Assembly: GCA_035628915.1 (NCBI GenBank)
Contig: DASPIW010000012.1
Span: 206,349 to 270,348, forward strand
Reading direction: 5' to 3'
Source of the DNA: JARBUG01 sp035628915
Lineage (GTDB): Bacteria; Bacillota; Sulfobacillia; Symbiobacteriales; Symbiobacteriaceae
Length of the DNA: 64,000 nt
Shown: one piece after another, positions 16,092-24,026 of the stretch
Layout: every line of letters begins with the position of its first letter
Numbering within the stretch: position 1 is the stretch's first letter
Program-made: the position numbers and the translations under genes
Notes under the pieces: generated by a model
Told to the model about the DNA's origin: nothing
The model's database searches: none
The model's input: the letters and a program-made list of their open reading frames with translations, nothing else

Positions 16092-18074
16092 CTAATTGGC
16101 GACCGCCGGTTTGATTTCCTGCCAAAAATGGTCCAAGATGCCGTTCTTGATGGCTTCTGCTGCCTTTGCGGGGTAGGTTTTGGCCACAATGCCGGGTTCG
16201 GCAATGGCCTTTTCTTCGGCGGCGTTGGACAAGTACCCGAGTTCAAGCAGAACAGAGGGTGCCTTTGTCTCCTTGATCACGAAAAACGAATCTTGCCTGA
16301 CGTTCCGGTCCGGGAATCCCAGCCCCTTCACGATCGCAGCATGGATCTTCTGGGCCGCGGTGTGGCTCTTCGGGTTGGTAGTCCAGTAGTACGTCTCGGT
16401 GCCGCGGACCGTCACTGAAGCAGCGGAGTTGTGATGGATCGAGACAAACAGATCCATGGCCGGTTTCACTCTATTGACAAGGGCCGGGCGCTGGGTAAAG
16501 TCCACCCCGTCGTCGCCGGTGCGGGTCATGAAAACGGTCGCTCCGGCGGCCTGCAGCCTGCGCTGCAGTTCGAGGGCCACCTGCAGGTTGATCGTTTTTT
16601 CGTATGTTTTGTAGGTTTTCCCGATCGATCCCGGATCGTCCTTAGCGCCGGGGATCCGGCCATGGCCGGCGTCAATCCAGATGCGCTTTCCGTAGACAGG
16701 TGAGGAGATCAGATCAACTGTGATGCTGCTGTCGCCGCTCTTGGACACCACCGTGTGCCCCAGGTAGTAGGGCAGGGCAATCGTGATGACCATCGAGTTC
16801 GGGGTGACGCCGGGCGCCAGAGTGATCGTGTCAACAGTGCCGTCAGCGATCTTGACCTGGTTGTTCGCCAGTGCGCTGCGCCCTTGCGGAACCTCGATTT
16901 TGAGCTGGCGCTGGTCTGGCGTCAAGCTGACTTTGGGATCCATGGGCAAGGAGCCGGTCAACGTCAGGCGGGTCTTGCCCTGCAGACGCTCGGTCTTCAA
17001 GGCTTCTATCCGGGGGAGAAACAGGACCTGCAGGCCTGTGTCCGTGGACACGACGTCAAAGGGGACGGTCTCCTTCATATCGACCACGATTCGGACCCCG
17101 TCGGCGCCGCGGTCGGCGGCCCGAATTCTGGCGATGTAGGGGTTGGTGACATCAACGGATTCGGGGGCCTCCGGTGCCAGATGGGCACCGGGTATGTCCA
17201 CGACCACCCGCGGCGGGTTGGTCAGCGGAAACGCCGTGTACTCGACTTTGCCGGTGGCGCTGAGATCGACCGCGCTAATGCGGCGGTCCTGCCGAAGTTG
17301 ATATCCGGTTACATTATGGTCGAATTCAATGGCCAGTTGGTTACCGTCAGATGATAACGAATATCGGAAATTTGGTTGACTCCAAGTTTGAGCTGTGAAA
17401 CGAACCGTGCGGCCGTCCACCTGTAAGTTAAGTTCCTTCATCAGCGAATCGAGGATCCGTCTGTTGGCCTGTGGTTCGGTCACCACCGCCGGGTATAGTT
17501 CCAGCACGGCGTTGGTGCCGTCGGTCTTCTCCGTCACCCGCAGGAAGGGTTCGGAAAGAGTGAGCACTACCCGGCCCTTGTCAGGATCGTTGCGGTAGGT
17601 AAGGCCGGAAATGACGGTGGGTTTGCGAAGAATGTTGACGGTGCGGGTGCTGTCGTTCCACTCTACAGTGCCGCCCAGCGCCTCCGCAATGAAGCGAAGG
17701 GGCACCATGGTCCGGTCGTCCACAATTTGCGGAGCGACGGGGAGTTCTTCCGCCTTGCCGTTAATCAGCGCCTGCTTCTGACCAACCCTCAGTATGACGG
17801 TGTCGGCGCCCCGGGTGACCGTTACCTGCCGGGTGACCGGGTCCCAGGTAAGCGTTCCGCCTACGGCTTCGCCGACGAACCGGACGCCCACCATGGTGCG
17901 ATCTTCCATGATGATCGGGGGGACCGACATTTCAAGGGGTTTACCTTCAACGGTGACATTGACCGGAGCAGGAGCATTCGCTCTTACTGATGTCGGCCAA
18001 AGAGATACCATTAGGGTGATTAGTAGCATGAGGAAGATTATCTTAGGAAACTTGATGTTCGGTATCTCTATCAT
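16092..18074 (-). CDS. N-acetylmuramoyl-L-alanine amidase with copper-amine-oxidase-type and AMIN domains
   Basis: 660 residues. Signal peptide at residues 1-32 (hydrophobic core IIFLMLLITLMVSLW). Residues 35-150 hold tandem copper-amine-oxidase N-domain-like repeats (MEDRTMVGVRFVGEAVGG; VDDRTMVPLRFIAEALGG). Two AMIN-like beta domains follow. The Amidase_3 domain spans about 460-655, with zinc ligands in DAGHG, the Glu of YEKTINL, the His of SIHHN and catalytic Glu in LLELGYLSN. It cleaves the stem peptide from peptidoglycan outside the membrane; AMIN usually targets wall or septum. Start ATG at 18074 after GGGGAGGA. In Bacillus the comparable site holds gerM. Confidence 0.93.
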   Translation of the reverse strand: MIEIPNIKFPKIIFLMLLITLMVSLWPTSVRANAPAPVNVTVEGKPLEMSVPPIIMEDRTMVGVRFVGEAVGGTLTWDPVTRQVTVTRGADTVILRVGQKQALINGKAEELPVAPQIVDDRTMVPLRFIAEALGGTVEWNDSTRTVNILRKPTVISGLTYRNDPDKGRVVLTLSEPFLRVTEKTDGTNAVLELYPAVVTEPQANRRILDSLMKELNLQVDGRTVRFTAQTWSQPNFRYSLSSDGNQLAIEFDHNVTGYQLRQDRRISAVDLSATGKVEYTAFPLTNPPRVVVDIPGAHLAPEAPESVDVTNPYIARIRAADRGADGVRIVVDMKETVPFDVVSTDTGLQVLFLPRIEALKTERLQGKTRLTLTGSLPMDPKVSLTPDQRQLKIEVPQGRSALANNQVKIADGTVDTITLAPGVTPNSMVITIALPYYLGHTVVSKSGDSSITVDLISSPVYGKRIWIDAGHGRIPGAKDDPGSIGKTYKTYEKTINLQVALELQRRLQAAGATVFMTRTGDDGVDFTQRPALVNRVKPAMDLFVSIHHNSAASVTVRGTETYYWTTNPKSHTAAQKIHAAIVKGLGFPDRNVRQDSFFVIKETKAPSVLLELGYLSNAAEEKAIAEPGIVAKTYPAKAAEAIKNGILDHFWQEIKPAVAN

Positions 18075-18205
18075 CGTAAACGGAGTCCTCCCCGATTAGG
18101 TTCGATAGTCCAGATAAAAATATCACAATAATTTTCGAGTGTATCGCCCTTGTCTCCTGCTGTTCTCCAGTGGTTGATAAATAAGGAAACCTCCTCGCTT
18201 TGGTC

Positions 18206-18424
18206 GGTGGCTAGCAGGGGTACTTGTCGCGGTTGCCGCTGCCCCTGGTATCGAATTGGGCGGAACAACGGGCGCCGCCCGGACGCTCCGTTCCGTTCGC
18301 CCCGGGCGGCGCTCCGGGTAGGTCGGCGTCGTCATTAATGACCTTCGCCTCCGCTGGTCGTTGTTCCGCCCAACTCGATGAACCGCAGCGGCACGGATGC
18401 TCCTCAGAACCCCTGCTAACCACC
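18206..18424. ncRNA. Candidate structured RNA: long imperfect hairpin of unknown class
   Basis: About 220 bases fold into one long rod. Outer arms GGTGGCTAGCAGGGGT (18206-18221) and its complement (18409-18424, one G-U) close it. An inner pair TGCCGCTGC/GCAGCGGCA follows. The core arms at 18251-18270 and 18359-18378 pair over 20 bases with one G-U, and the tip has an 11-base GCGCCGCCCGG/CCGGGCGGCGC stem. No coding potential. It sits between the ssrA terminator and the amidase gene. I do not recognise it as 6S, SRP or RNase P RNA. The strand transcribed cannot be told from symmetry. Confidence 0.45.
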
Positions 18425-18501
18425 ACCCAGCGTCTGGCTGTCCAGGTACCACTGGAGGGGAGGCAAGGCGCACGGGACTCGAAGTTGCGCGTCTCTGGGC
18501 G

Positions 18502-18536
18502 CGAAAAAGGAGGGTCGGGGTGACCCTCCTTTTTCG
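18502..18536 (-). terminator. Terminator of ssrA
   Basis: AAAAAGGAGGGTC and GACCCTCCTTTTT form a perfect 13-base stem with a five-base loop, with U-tracts on both strands. It starts five bases after the tmRNA CCA end. Confidence 0.9.
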
Positions 18537-18541
18537 TGTGC

Positions 18542-18918
18542 TGGTGGAGGCGGCGGGCTCTGCCTCCCGCGTCCGAAAGAGCACCAGACAGGACTTCTAC
18601 GAGCGTATCCTGCAGTTTAGTTCTCGCCCTCACCGCCGCCTACAGGCGGGCTTCGATTCAGGCCAGCCCCGAAAAGTTCCTCGCCTCCCGGGTCCGAGAC
18701 AGCCCCGGGAGGAACAGCCCGCTAGTTGACGCTACAACCCTGGTGCGCGGTGCCTACCGCCAGAGGAGCGTAAGGCGGCATTTCAGCCGCCCGCTGCTTA
18801 CGCAGCTACAGCGTAATCGTTGTTGGCAGTTAATTGCCTGCGGCCAGTTTTACGAGGCAACCGCACCTCGGCTCGCTATCCTGAACGCTGCATCCCCCGT
18901 CGAAACTAATTCGCCCCC
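18542..18918 (-). ncRNA. ssrA: Transfer-messenger RNA (tmRNA) with atypical T-loop
   Basis: 377 bases. The 5' end GGGGGCG pairs with CGCCTCC before ACCA, and TTTCGACGGGG near the 5' end is the usual tmRNA sequence. The tag frame (18827 to 18798) reads ANNDYAVAA then TAA. The 3' region keeps ACGCTCGTAGAAG and TTCGGAC. It rescues ribosomes stalled on broken mRNA, with SmpB and RNase R encoded directly upstream. Odd point: the T-stem GCGGG/CCCGC is intact, but the loop reads AGGCAGAG (eight bases) where TTCGANT is expected. Confidence 0.93.
18798..18827 (-). CDS. tmRNA proteolysis-tag reading frame
   Basis: Resume codon GCC, then AAC AAC GAT TAC GCT GTA GCT GCG TAA, encoding ANNDYAVAA. The context before the resume codon (AATTAACT) aligns with the E. 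coli AAATAGTC. The hydrophobic AVAA end is the expected signal for ClpXP and related proteases. The tag is short and carries V where most have L. Confidence 0.85.
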   Translation of the reverse strand, partial: ANNDYAVAA

Positions 18919-18959
18919 GTGTTATATGGTAAAGCCGGTGAACCGGCCTGTACCCAAGT

Positions 18960-19451
18960 TCAGTCGTCGTCGCGGCCACGGTTGCGCATGGCCCGGGCCA
19001 TTTCGCGCTGCACGTCGCGAGCGGCGATGTCATCGCGCTTGTCGTAGGACTTCTTGCCCTTCGCCAGCCCGATCTCCACCTTGACGCGCCCCTTCCTAAA
19101 GTATAAGCGAAGGGGAACTAAAGTGTAACCCTTCTCTCGCACCTGCCCGAAGAGGCGGAGAATCTCGCCCTTGTGCATGAGCAGTCGGCGCTTGCGCAGC
19201 GGTTCGTGGTTGAACCGGTTGCCCTGTTCGTACGGGCTGATGTGCACGTTCTCCAGGAAGATCTCTCCCTGTTGAATGTGCGCATACCCATCGCGAATAT
19301 TTGCACGGCCGAGCCGGCAGGACTTGACTTCCGTTCCCACCAGGGCGATGCCCGCCTCGTAGGACTCTTCAATAAAGTAGTCGTGCCGCGCCTTACGGTT
19401 GTCGGCGATGATTTTTTCGTCGGACTTGGCCGCCGCTGCTTTCTGTGCCAC
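18960..19451 (-). CDS. smpB: SsrA-binding protein SmpB
   Basis: 163 residues. Conserved family sequence runs from RKARHDYFIEESYEAGIALV through GTEVKSCR and the RANIRDGYA region to the basic C-terminal tail (LAKGKKSYDKRDDIAARD, then R-rich). It binds the tRNA-like domain of tmRNA and places it in stalled ribosomes. Start is GTG at 19451 with GAGGTGA seven bases upstream. The stop lies only 41 bases before the 5' end of ssrA. Confidence 0.97.
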   Translation of the reverse strand: MAQKAAAAKSDEKIIADNRKARHDYFIEESYEAGIALVGTEVKSCRLGRANIRDGYAHIQQGEIFLENVHISPYEQGNRFNHEPLRKRRLLMHKGEILRLFGQVREKGYTLVPLRLYFRKGRVKVEIGLAKGKKSYDKRDDIAARDVQREMARAMRNRGRDDD

Positions 19452-19514
19452 TGCTATTCACCTCGCCCGGATACTTGATTATGGGGGTTCGTTCACGCAA
19501 AGTCAAGTGCCAAA

Positions 19515-19543
19515 CAAAGGGGCCCGCTGTTGCCAGCGAACCC
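19515..19543 (-). terminator. Terminator between rnr and smpB
   Basis: On the minus strand GGGTTCGCTG, GCAA loop, CAGCGGGCCC (two G-U pairs), then TTTG. Located about 12 bases past the rnr stop, so smpB probably has its own promoter or relies on read-through. Confidence 0.65.
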
Positions 19544-19554
19544 GCTTGATCAGC

Positions 19555-22272
19555 CTAGTCTTGTTGTTGCGGCTGTGCTGCAGGCGGACGCCGGCGCACG
19601 CGCTGCCCGCGCCTCGCTCTGCGCTGCCCGCCGCCGTCGGCCACCACGCCCGGAAGGCCCGCCGACTCGTCGGCGGTGCCCGGCGCCGGTGCGAAGGGCG
19701 CTTCCGTGAACGCCTTGTTGGCACGCCCGCCGCCACCACCGGGTGGCGGCGTCAGCGCGTAGGGATTCGTTACCGTGGGATCATCCTCCATACCCTTGCG
19801 GACGCGGCTGTCCGGTACGGGTACGCCCCACATGTCCAGTTTGGAGCCGGCTCGGGCTCTCGCCGGTTCCCGCTCCGGTTCGCGCGCCTTCGGCCGCTCG
19901 CGCTCCACCGGCAAGGCCTTAAGCCTGGGCGGTCTCTGTGCGGCAGGAGCAGGTGCCACCGCAAGCGCCAGACCCGACTCCGCCGCCTCTTCCTTCCCGC
20001 GCTTGCCCCGCCGCCGGCGCTTACTCTTGCGAGGCTCCTCTTCACGAGCCTGCTGCTTCTCCGGTTTCGGCTCCAGGCCCATGAGCGCACGTTTGCGGTC
20101 CGCCCGGCTCCGGGTATCGGCAGGTACGGCAGCCACGGTCACGACCGGGCTTTCGTTGGCTTCCAGGGCAAAGTCAACCTGCCTGTTCTCGATATCGACC
20201 CGCCCGACCCGTACCACTACCCCGTCGCCCAGCCTGAAGCGGCGCCGGGTCCGTTCGCCGATGAGGGCGTAGTAGTTGTCGTGGAAGTGGTAGTAGTCGT
20301 CCGTCAGCGAAGATATGTGGACAAGCCCCTCCACCGTATTGGGGAGCTGCACGAAGAAACCGAAGGGACCCACGCCCGAAATCAGCCCTTCAAAGGTCTC
20401 ACCAACCCGCTCGGACATGTATTCGGCCTTCTTGAGATCGACCGTCTCCCGCTCCGCCTCCATGGCTACCCGCTCGCGATCAGACGAGTGCTGGGCGGCC
20501 TCAGGCATCCAGCGTTCCCACTTGTGCTTGAGCTTGGCGATCAGGCCGCCGGACAGCATAGCCCGGAGCACCCGGTGCACCACCAGGTCAGGGTAGCGGC
20601 GAATCGGGGAGGTGAAATGGCAGTAGTAGTCCGCGGCTAGGCCGAAGTGCCCGAAGTTTTCGGCGCTGTAAATGGCCTGGCGCATGGTGCGCAGGAGTAC
20701 CTGGTTGATCAGGTTCTCCTCAGGGCGGCCGCGGACCCAGTCGGTAATATCCTGCAGCAGTTTGGCTGGCACGGCACCGTCGGCCGGCATGCGCAGCGTG
20801 TAGCCGAACAGCGCAAGGAAGTCCCGCAGCCCGGCCAGGCGGTCGCCGGCCGGCTCGCCGTGGACGCGGAACATGAACGGCACGGCCTGCCGCTGGCAGT
20901 GCTCCGCAACGGTCTCGTTTGCTGCCAGCATGAACTCTTCGATGATCCGCTCGGCAATGCCGCGGTCGACGCGGCGGATTTCGACCGGCCAGCCCGCCTG
21001 GTTCAGCTTTACTTTGGCTTCGGGCAGGTCGAAATCCAGGGCGCCCCGCCGCATGCGGCGGCTGCGCAGTACTTGCATGAGTGCGTGCATTTCGCTGAAC
21101 ATGGGCACCAGGCCCCGGTATTCGGCCATGGCCGCTTCATCGCCGGCAAGTATTTCGTTGACCCGAGTGTACGTCATGCGGGCGGCGGTTTTTATGACCG
21201 AAGGGAAGATTTCGTGCTTGTGGACCTTTCCGGCCGAGTCGATCTCCATGACGCAGGAAAGCGTCAGGCGGTCGACGTTTGGATTCAGGCTGCAGATGCC
21301 GTTGGAGAGTTTGGGCGGCAGCATGGGCACGACGCGGTCGGCCAGGTAGACCGATGTGGCCCGGCTATAGGCCTCCCGGTCGAGGTGCGACCCTTCCGTC
21401 ACGTAGTACGACACATCGGCGATATGTACGCCCAGCCGCCAGAGGCCGTCGCCAATACGCTCGACATTCACTGCGTCATCCAGATCCTTGGCGTCTTCGC
21501 CGTCGATGGTGACAATGGTCCAGCCCCGGAGGTCGCGGCGGCCATCTTCGCGCATGGCTTCTTCGGTGACCGTGTCGGGAATGGGCTCGGCTTCAGCCAG
21601 CACCCGGGGTGGAAAGACCTCCGGCAGGCCGAATTTGCGGATGACGCTGACGATGTCGACGCCGACTTCGCCCTTCATTCCAATGCGCTCAACGATCTTC
21701 CCTTCGGCATTACGGCGCGCTTCAGGGTAGTTGACGATCTGGACGACGACTTTTTCGCCGCTCTTGGCGCCGTTGGTCGCACCGCGGGGAATGAAAATGT
21801 CGTCCGCCAGGCGCCGGTCGTCCGGAGTGACGTACCCGGCGTGCTTGGCGGCTTCAAAAGTGCCTACCACCCGCGTGGTCGCCCGCTGCAAAATGCGGAT
21901 GACTTCCCCTTCGACACGCCCGCCGGTCCGGGCCGGCGGGCTGAGCCGGGCGATAATGCGGTCGCCATGCCAGGCGCCGTTCAGCGACTCGCGCCCGATG
22001 AAAATGTCTTCGGCTTCCGCCTCGTCCTGCACCAGAAATCCAAACCCTTTGGGGTGCCCCTGAAGCCTGCCCACAGCCAGGTTCATGCGTTCCGGGGCGC
22101 CGTAGCGCTCCAGCCGGGTCTTGACCACTTCGCCGACAGTTTCCATTTGTTCAAGCGTTTTTCTCAATTGCACGTGCTGCTTCTCGGCAACACCCAGGGC
22201 CAACGATAGTTCCTCGAAGGTCATGGGCTTGTAGGCCTTCTCGCGGATGAACTTGGCAATGCGTTCCTTCAC
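19555..22272 (-). CDS. rnr: Ribonuclease R with long basic C-terminal tail
   Basis: 905 residues, longer than the usual 750-810. N-terminal helix-turn-helix (residues 1-65), cold-shock/OB domains, then the RNB catalytic domain with metal-binding aspartates in IDGEDAKDLDDAVNVE. An S1 domain (FEGLISGVGPFGFFVQLPNT, about 635-715) is followed by about 190 residues of low-complexity Arg/Lys/Pro/Glu-rich tail (KSKRRRRGKRGK). It is a processive 3'-5' exonuclease that degrades structured RNA and mRNA released by trans-translation. The neighbouring smpB and ssrA support the name. The tail may guide it to ribosomes (inference). Confidence 0.97.
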   Translation of the reverse strand: MKERIAKFIREKAYKPMTFEELSLALGVAEKQHVQLRKTLEQMETVGEVVKTRLERYGAPERMNLAVGRLQGHPKGFGFLVQDEAEAEDIFIGRESLNGAWHGDRIIARLSPPARTGGRVEGEVIRILQRATTRVVGTFEAAKHAGYVTPDDRRLADDIFIPRGATNGAKSGEKVVVQIVNYPEARRNAEGKIVERIGMKGEVGVDIVSVIRKFGLPEVFPPRVLAEAEPIPDTVTEEAMREDGRRDLRGWTIVTIDGEDAKDLDDAVNVERIGDGLWRLGVHIADVSYYVTEGSHLDREAYSRATSVYLADRVVPMLPPKLSNGICSLNPNVDRLTLSCVMEIDSAGKVHKHEIFPSVIKTAARMTYTRVNEILAGDEAAMAEYRGLVPMFSEMHALMQVLRSRRMRRGALDFDLPEAKVKLNQAGWPVEIRRVDRGIAERIIEEFMLAANETVAEHCQRQAVPFMFRVHGEPAGDRLAGLRDFLALFGYTLRMPADGAVPAKLLQDITDWVRGRPEENLINQVLLRTMRQAIYSAENFGHFGLAADYYCHFTSPIRRYPDLVVHRVLRAMLSGGLIAKLKHKWERWMPEAAQHSSDRERVAMEAERETVDLKKAEYMSERVGETFEGLISGVGPFGFFVQLPNTVEGLVHISSLTDDYYHFHDNYYALIGERTRRRFRLGDGVVVRVGRVDIENRQVDFALEANESPVVTVAAVPADTRSRADRKRALMGLEPKPEKQQAREEEPRKSKRRRRGKRGKEEAAESGLALAVAPAPAAQRPPRLKALPVERERPKAREPEREPARARAGSKLDMWGVPVPDSRVRKGMEDDPTVTNPYALTPPPGGGGGRANKAFTEAPFAPAPGTADESAGLPGVVADGGGQRRARRGQRVRRRPPAAQPQQQD

Positions 22273-22307
22273 TTAGCTACCACCTTATGGAAAGAGGGCT
22301 TTCAAGA

Positions 22308-22337
22308 CTCTAAGGTAACACACCGGAGTGCTGTCAA
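22308..22337 (-). promoter_or_regulatory. Promoter of rnr
   Basis: On the minus strand a perfect TTGACA, 18 bases, TTAGAG, about 35 bases before the rnr ATG. The -10 is weak (three or four of six). Confidence 0.5.
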
Positions 22338-22393
22338 GCAAGTTCGACACGTTCCTTGCGGTATATGATGCGCTAAACAGGGGATATCATGTG

Positions 22394-22440
22394 AAAAACG
22401 GGTCCGAACGGCCCCGATTTGGGCCGGCTCGGACCCGTTC
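22394..22440. terminator. Strong bidirectional terminator before rnr
   Basis: AACGGGTCCGA and TCGGACCCGTT flank a second stem CGGCCC/GGGCCG. The minus-strand reading ends in GTTTTTCAC. It terminates ppa and the small membrane gene. Confidence 0.85.
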
Positions 22441-22442
22441 TG

Positions 22443-22646
22443 CTACCCCCGGCGACCGGAGTCGCGCCACGCCCGGAATAGGGCAATGGGCGCCGCCATC
22501 AAGGCCGCATCACGAATGATCGACCACTGAATGACCCCACCACGAAGCGTCACCCACAACAGATAGACTCCCGAGACGATACCCGCCGCCAGAAACCAGG
22601 AGAGGAACGCAGCCCCCCACGGACTGCCAGCCAGAAACTTGCGCAT
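22443..22646 (-). CDS. Small membrane protein, 67 residues
   Basis: Two hydrophobic segments (WGAAFLSWFLAAGIVSGVYL at about 9-28, and a weaker one around AALMAAPIALF at 47-57) with basic ends. It starts two bases after the ppa stop in the same direction and ends just before the strong terminator, so it is a real second gene of the ppa transcript. No recognised family. Confidence 0.65.
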   Translation of the reverse strand: MRKFLAGSPWGAAFLSWFLAAGIVSGVYLLWVTLRGGVIQWSIIRDAALMAAPIALFRAWRDSGRRG

Positions 22647-22648
22647 GC

Positions 22649-23143
22649 TTAGGGTTTCACCGCCAAATGGGCCGCCCGGGCCTGCTCCAGAACCCGTGCC
22701 GCCTCTTCATGCCCGTACCATCCCCGAATGATGACGGACTTCCCTTCGAGATCCTTGTAGGTCCGGAAAAAGTGCTCGATCTCCCGGAGCATGTGCGGCG
22801 GTACGTCGCTCAGGTCCTTGACCTGCTCGAACCGGGGATCCTGCACCGGCACGCCCAGCAGCTTGTTGTCGACGCCCTTGTCATCCTGCATGGACAGAAC
22901 GCCAACCACCCGGGTGTCGATGATGCAGCCAGGCACCGTGGGATTGGTGATCATCACCAGGATGTCGATGGGATCGCCGTCATCCTCCAGCGTCTCCGGA
23001 ATATACCCATAGTCAGCCGGATAGTGTACGGGTGAATAGAGCACCCGGTCGAGGCGAAGAACGCCCCGCTCCTTGTCGAATTCGTACTTATTTTGGCTGC
23101 CGGCCGGAATCTCGATCAATGCCTCCACAATGAGCTCGCCCAA
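22649..23143 (-). CDS. ppa: Inorganic pyrophosphatase, family I
   Basis: 164 residues, the normal size for bacterial family I enzymes. Key segments: EIPAGSQNKYEFDKE, VHYPADYGYIPETLEDDGDP (metal-binding Asp cluster) and PIDILVM, then KDLSDVPPHMLREIEHFFRTYKD abridged at its centre. It hydrolyses pyrophosphate and drives biosynthetic reactions. Followed closely by the 67-residue membrane protein. Confidence 0.96.
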   Translation of the reverse strand: MGELIVEALIEIPAGSQNKYEFDKERGVLRLDRVLYSPVHYPADYGYIPETLEDDGDPIDILVMITNPTVPGCIIDTRVVGVLSMQDDKGVDNKLLGVPVQDPRFEQVKDLSDVPPHMLREIEHFFRTYKDLEGKSVIIRGWYGHEEAARVLEQARAAHLAVKP

Positions 23144-23179
23144 CTCGCCCAGACCCCTTTCGCTCTAGGGACTGCATCT

Positions 23180-23208
23180 ATAATAGTGTTTGAACAATCC
23201 CCGCACAA
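23180..23208 (-). promoter_or_regulatory. Promoter of ppa
   Basis: On the minus strand TTGTGC, 17 bases, TATTAT, about 37 bases upstream of the ppa start. Confidence 0.6.
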
Positions 23209-23218
23209 CCTTTTGACA

Positions 23219-23254
23219 GAAAAACACCTCCGCTGGTTACGGCGGAGGGTTTTT
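23219..23254 (-). terminator. Terminator of the disulfide oxidoreductase gene
   Basis: On the minus strand CCTCCGC, loop, GCGGAGG, then TGTTTTTCTG. The plus-strand reading also ends in TTTTT. Confidence 0.85.
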
Positions 23255-23267
23255 CCCCCATCTCCTG

Positions 23268-23942
23268 CTACCGAGAGGCCGCCGTAATCAGCTTGGCCAG
23301 GAACTGCGCTTCCGGCACGGCTCCTTCGACGGCGACGATCTCATTAAACACGGTCTTGGGCACGCCCATAACGTTGTATTTCTGAGCCAGATACGGGAAT
23401 TCGGTCACCTCGTACACGTCGGCGGTGACCAGGGGACTCTCCATGGCCATCATATGCGCCATCCTGGCGGCACGCGGGCAGTGCGGTCAGGTAGGTGTTG
23501 TGAATACCTGAATATGCACCGGACGGGTCAGGGCTGCCAGCGCTTCACGGCTGGCGGCGGTCAGTTTCGTCGTACCCCGGGACAAGTCGACAATGTCTTC
23601 AATGAGCGCTGAGAATTCGTACCCGGACGGGATGCCGAAGAACCGGACGAGGCCGCGTGCTTGCCCGCTCAATTCGAGGGCGGGAATGCGGCTGATTCCG
23701 TGCTCGCGGGCCTCCTCCGCCTGCCGCACGAAGTCGATGGTCTCCAACCGGAGCTTGTCTGTCAGGGCCGAAAGTTCCTCGAGGAGCAGCCGCTCCTCCT
23801 GGCAGTATCGGCATTCCGCAGCGGGCAGCGTAAGGGGCGACTCACCCTGGGTGTAGAAGGCCATGGTGACCGGGTCACGCAGTTCCCGCGTGAACAGGTT
23901 GCGCAGGAACTCCACATCTTTTTGCGACAGAATCGCCATCAT
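23268..23942 (-). CDS. Glutaredoxin-like protein disulfide oxidoreductase, probable selenoprotein (Sec at TGA 23487-23489)
   Basis: Read through an in-frame TGA, the product has 224 residues, the usual size of two-domain thioredoxin-fold disulfide oxidoreductases. Start ATG at 23942 with AAGGAG five bases before. Domain 1 has CxxC at residues 44-47 (CRYC). In domain 2 the strand VHIQVFTTPT is followed by TGA as codon 152, then PHC: the active site would be U-P-H-C, with Sec replacing the first Cys. The same frame continues for 72 residues with the full fold (GVPKTVFNEIVAVEGAVP). A hairpin with AGGAT loop lies 22 bases after the TGA, within the bacterial SECIS range. Role: thiol-disulfide or peroxide metabolism. 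A nonsense mutation is the alternative. Confidence 0.8.
23454..23473 (-). promoter_or_regulatory. Candidate bacterial SECIS element
   Basis: On the minus strand GTGCCGCC, loop AGGAT, GGCGCAT forms a seven-pair stem with one bulged C. The loop has a G in its first two positions and lies 22 bases after the TGA, matching the general bacterial SECIS pattern as I recall it. Confidence 0.55.
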
Positions 23943-24026
23943 CCATACTCCTTCCCGAGGGGACAGCGGAGTGTTGTGGGATCCCGTCCTCATTATATTG
24001 AATATTCATAGACGTGGGTAGCATCC

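Noticed and set aside
18206..18424. 6S, SRP or RNase P RNA assignment for the long hairpin
   Set aside because: None of the conserved sequences I know for these RNAs (SRP tetraloop/GGAAGGAAGCAG region, RNase P GAGGAAAGTC, 6S bubble) is present.
18542..18918. Treating the ssrA locus as a pseudogene because of the T-loop
   Set aside because: Acceptor, tag frame, pseudoknot region, terminator and CCA are all intact; only the loop is abnormal.
20647..22209. 520-codon plus-strand frame opposite rnr
   Set aside because: Mirror of the RNase R catalytic domain; the sense strand has all RNB motifs.
23487..23942. Disulfide oxidoreductase as a nonsense-mutated pseudogene
   Set aside because: The stop replaces exactly the redox Cys of CxxC, the rest of the frame is intact and a SECIS-like hairpin follows, so selenocysteine is the better reading.
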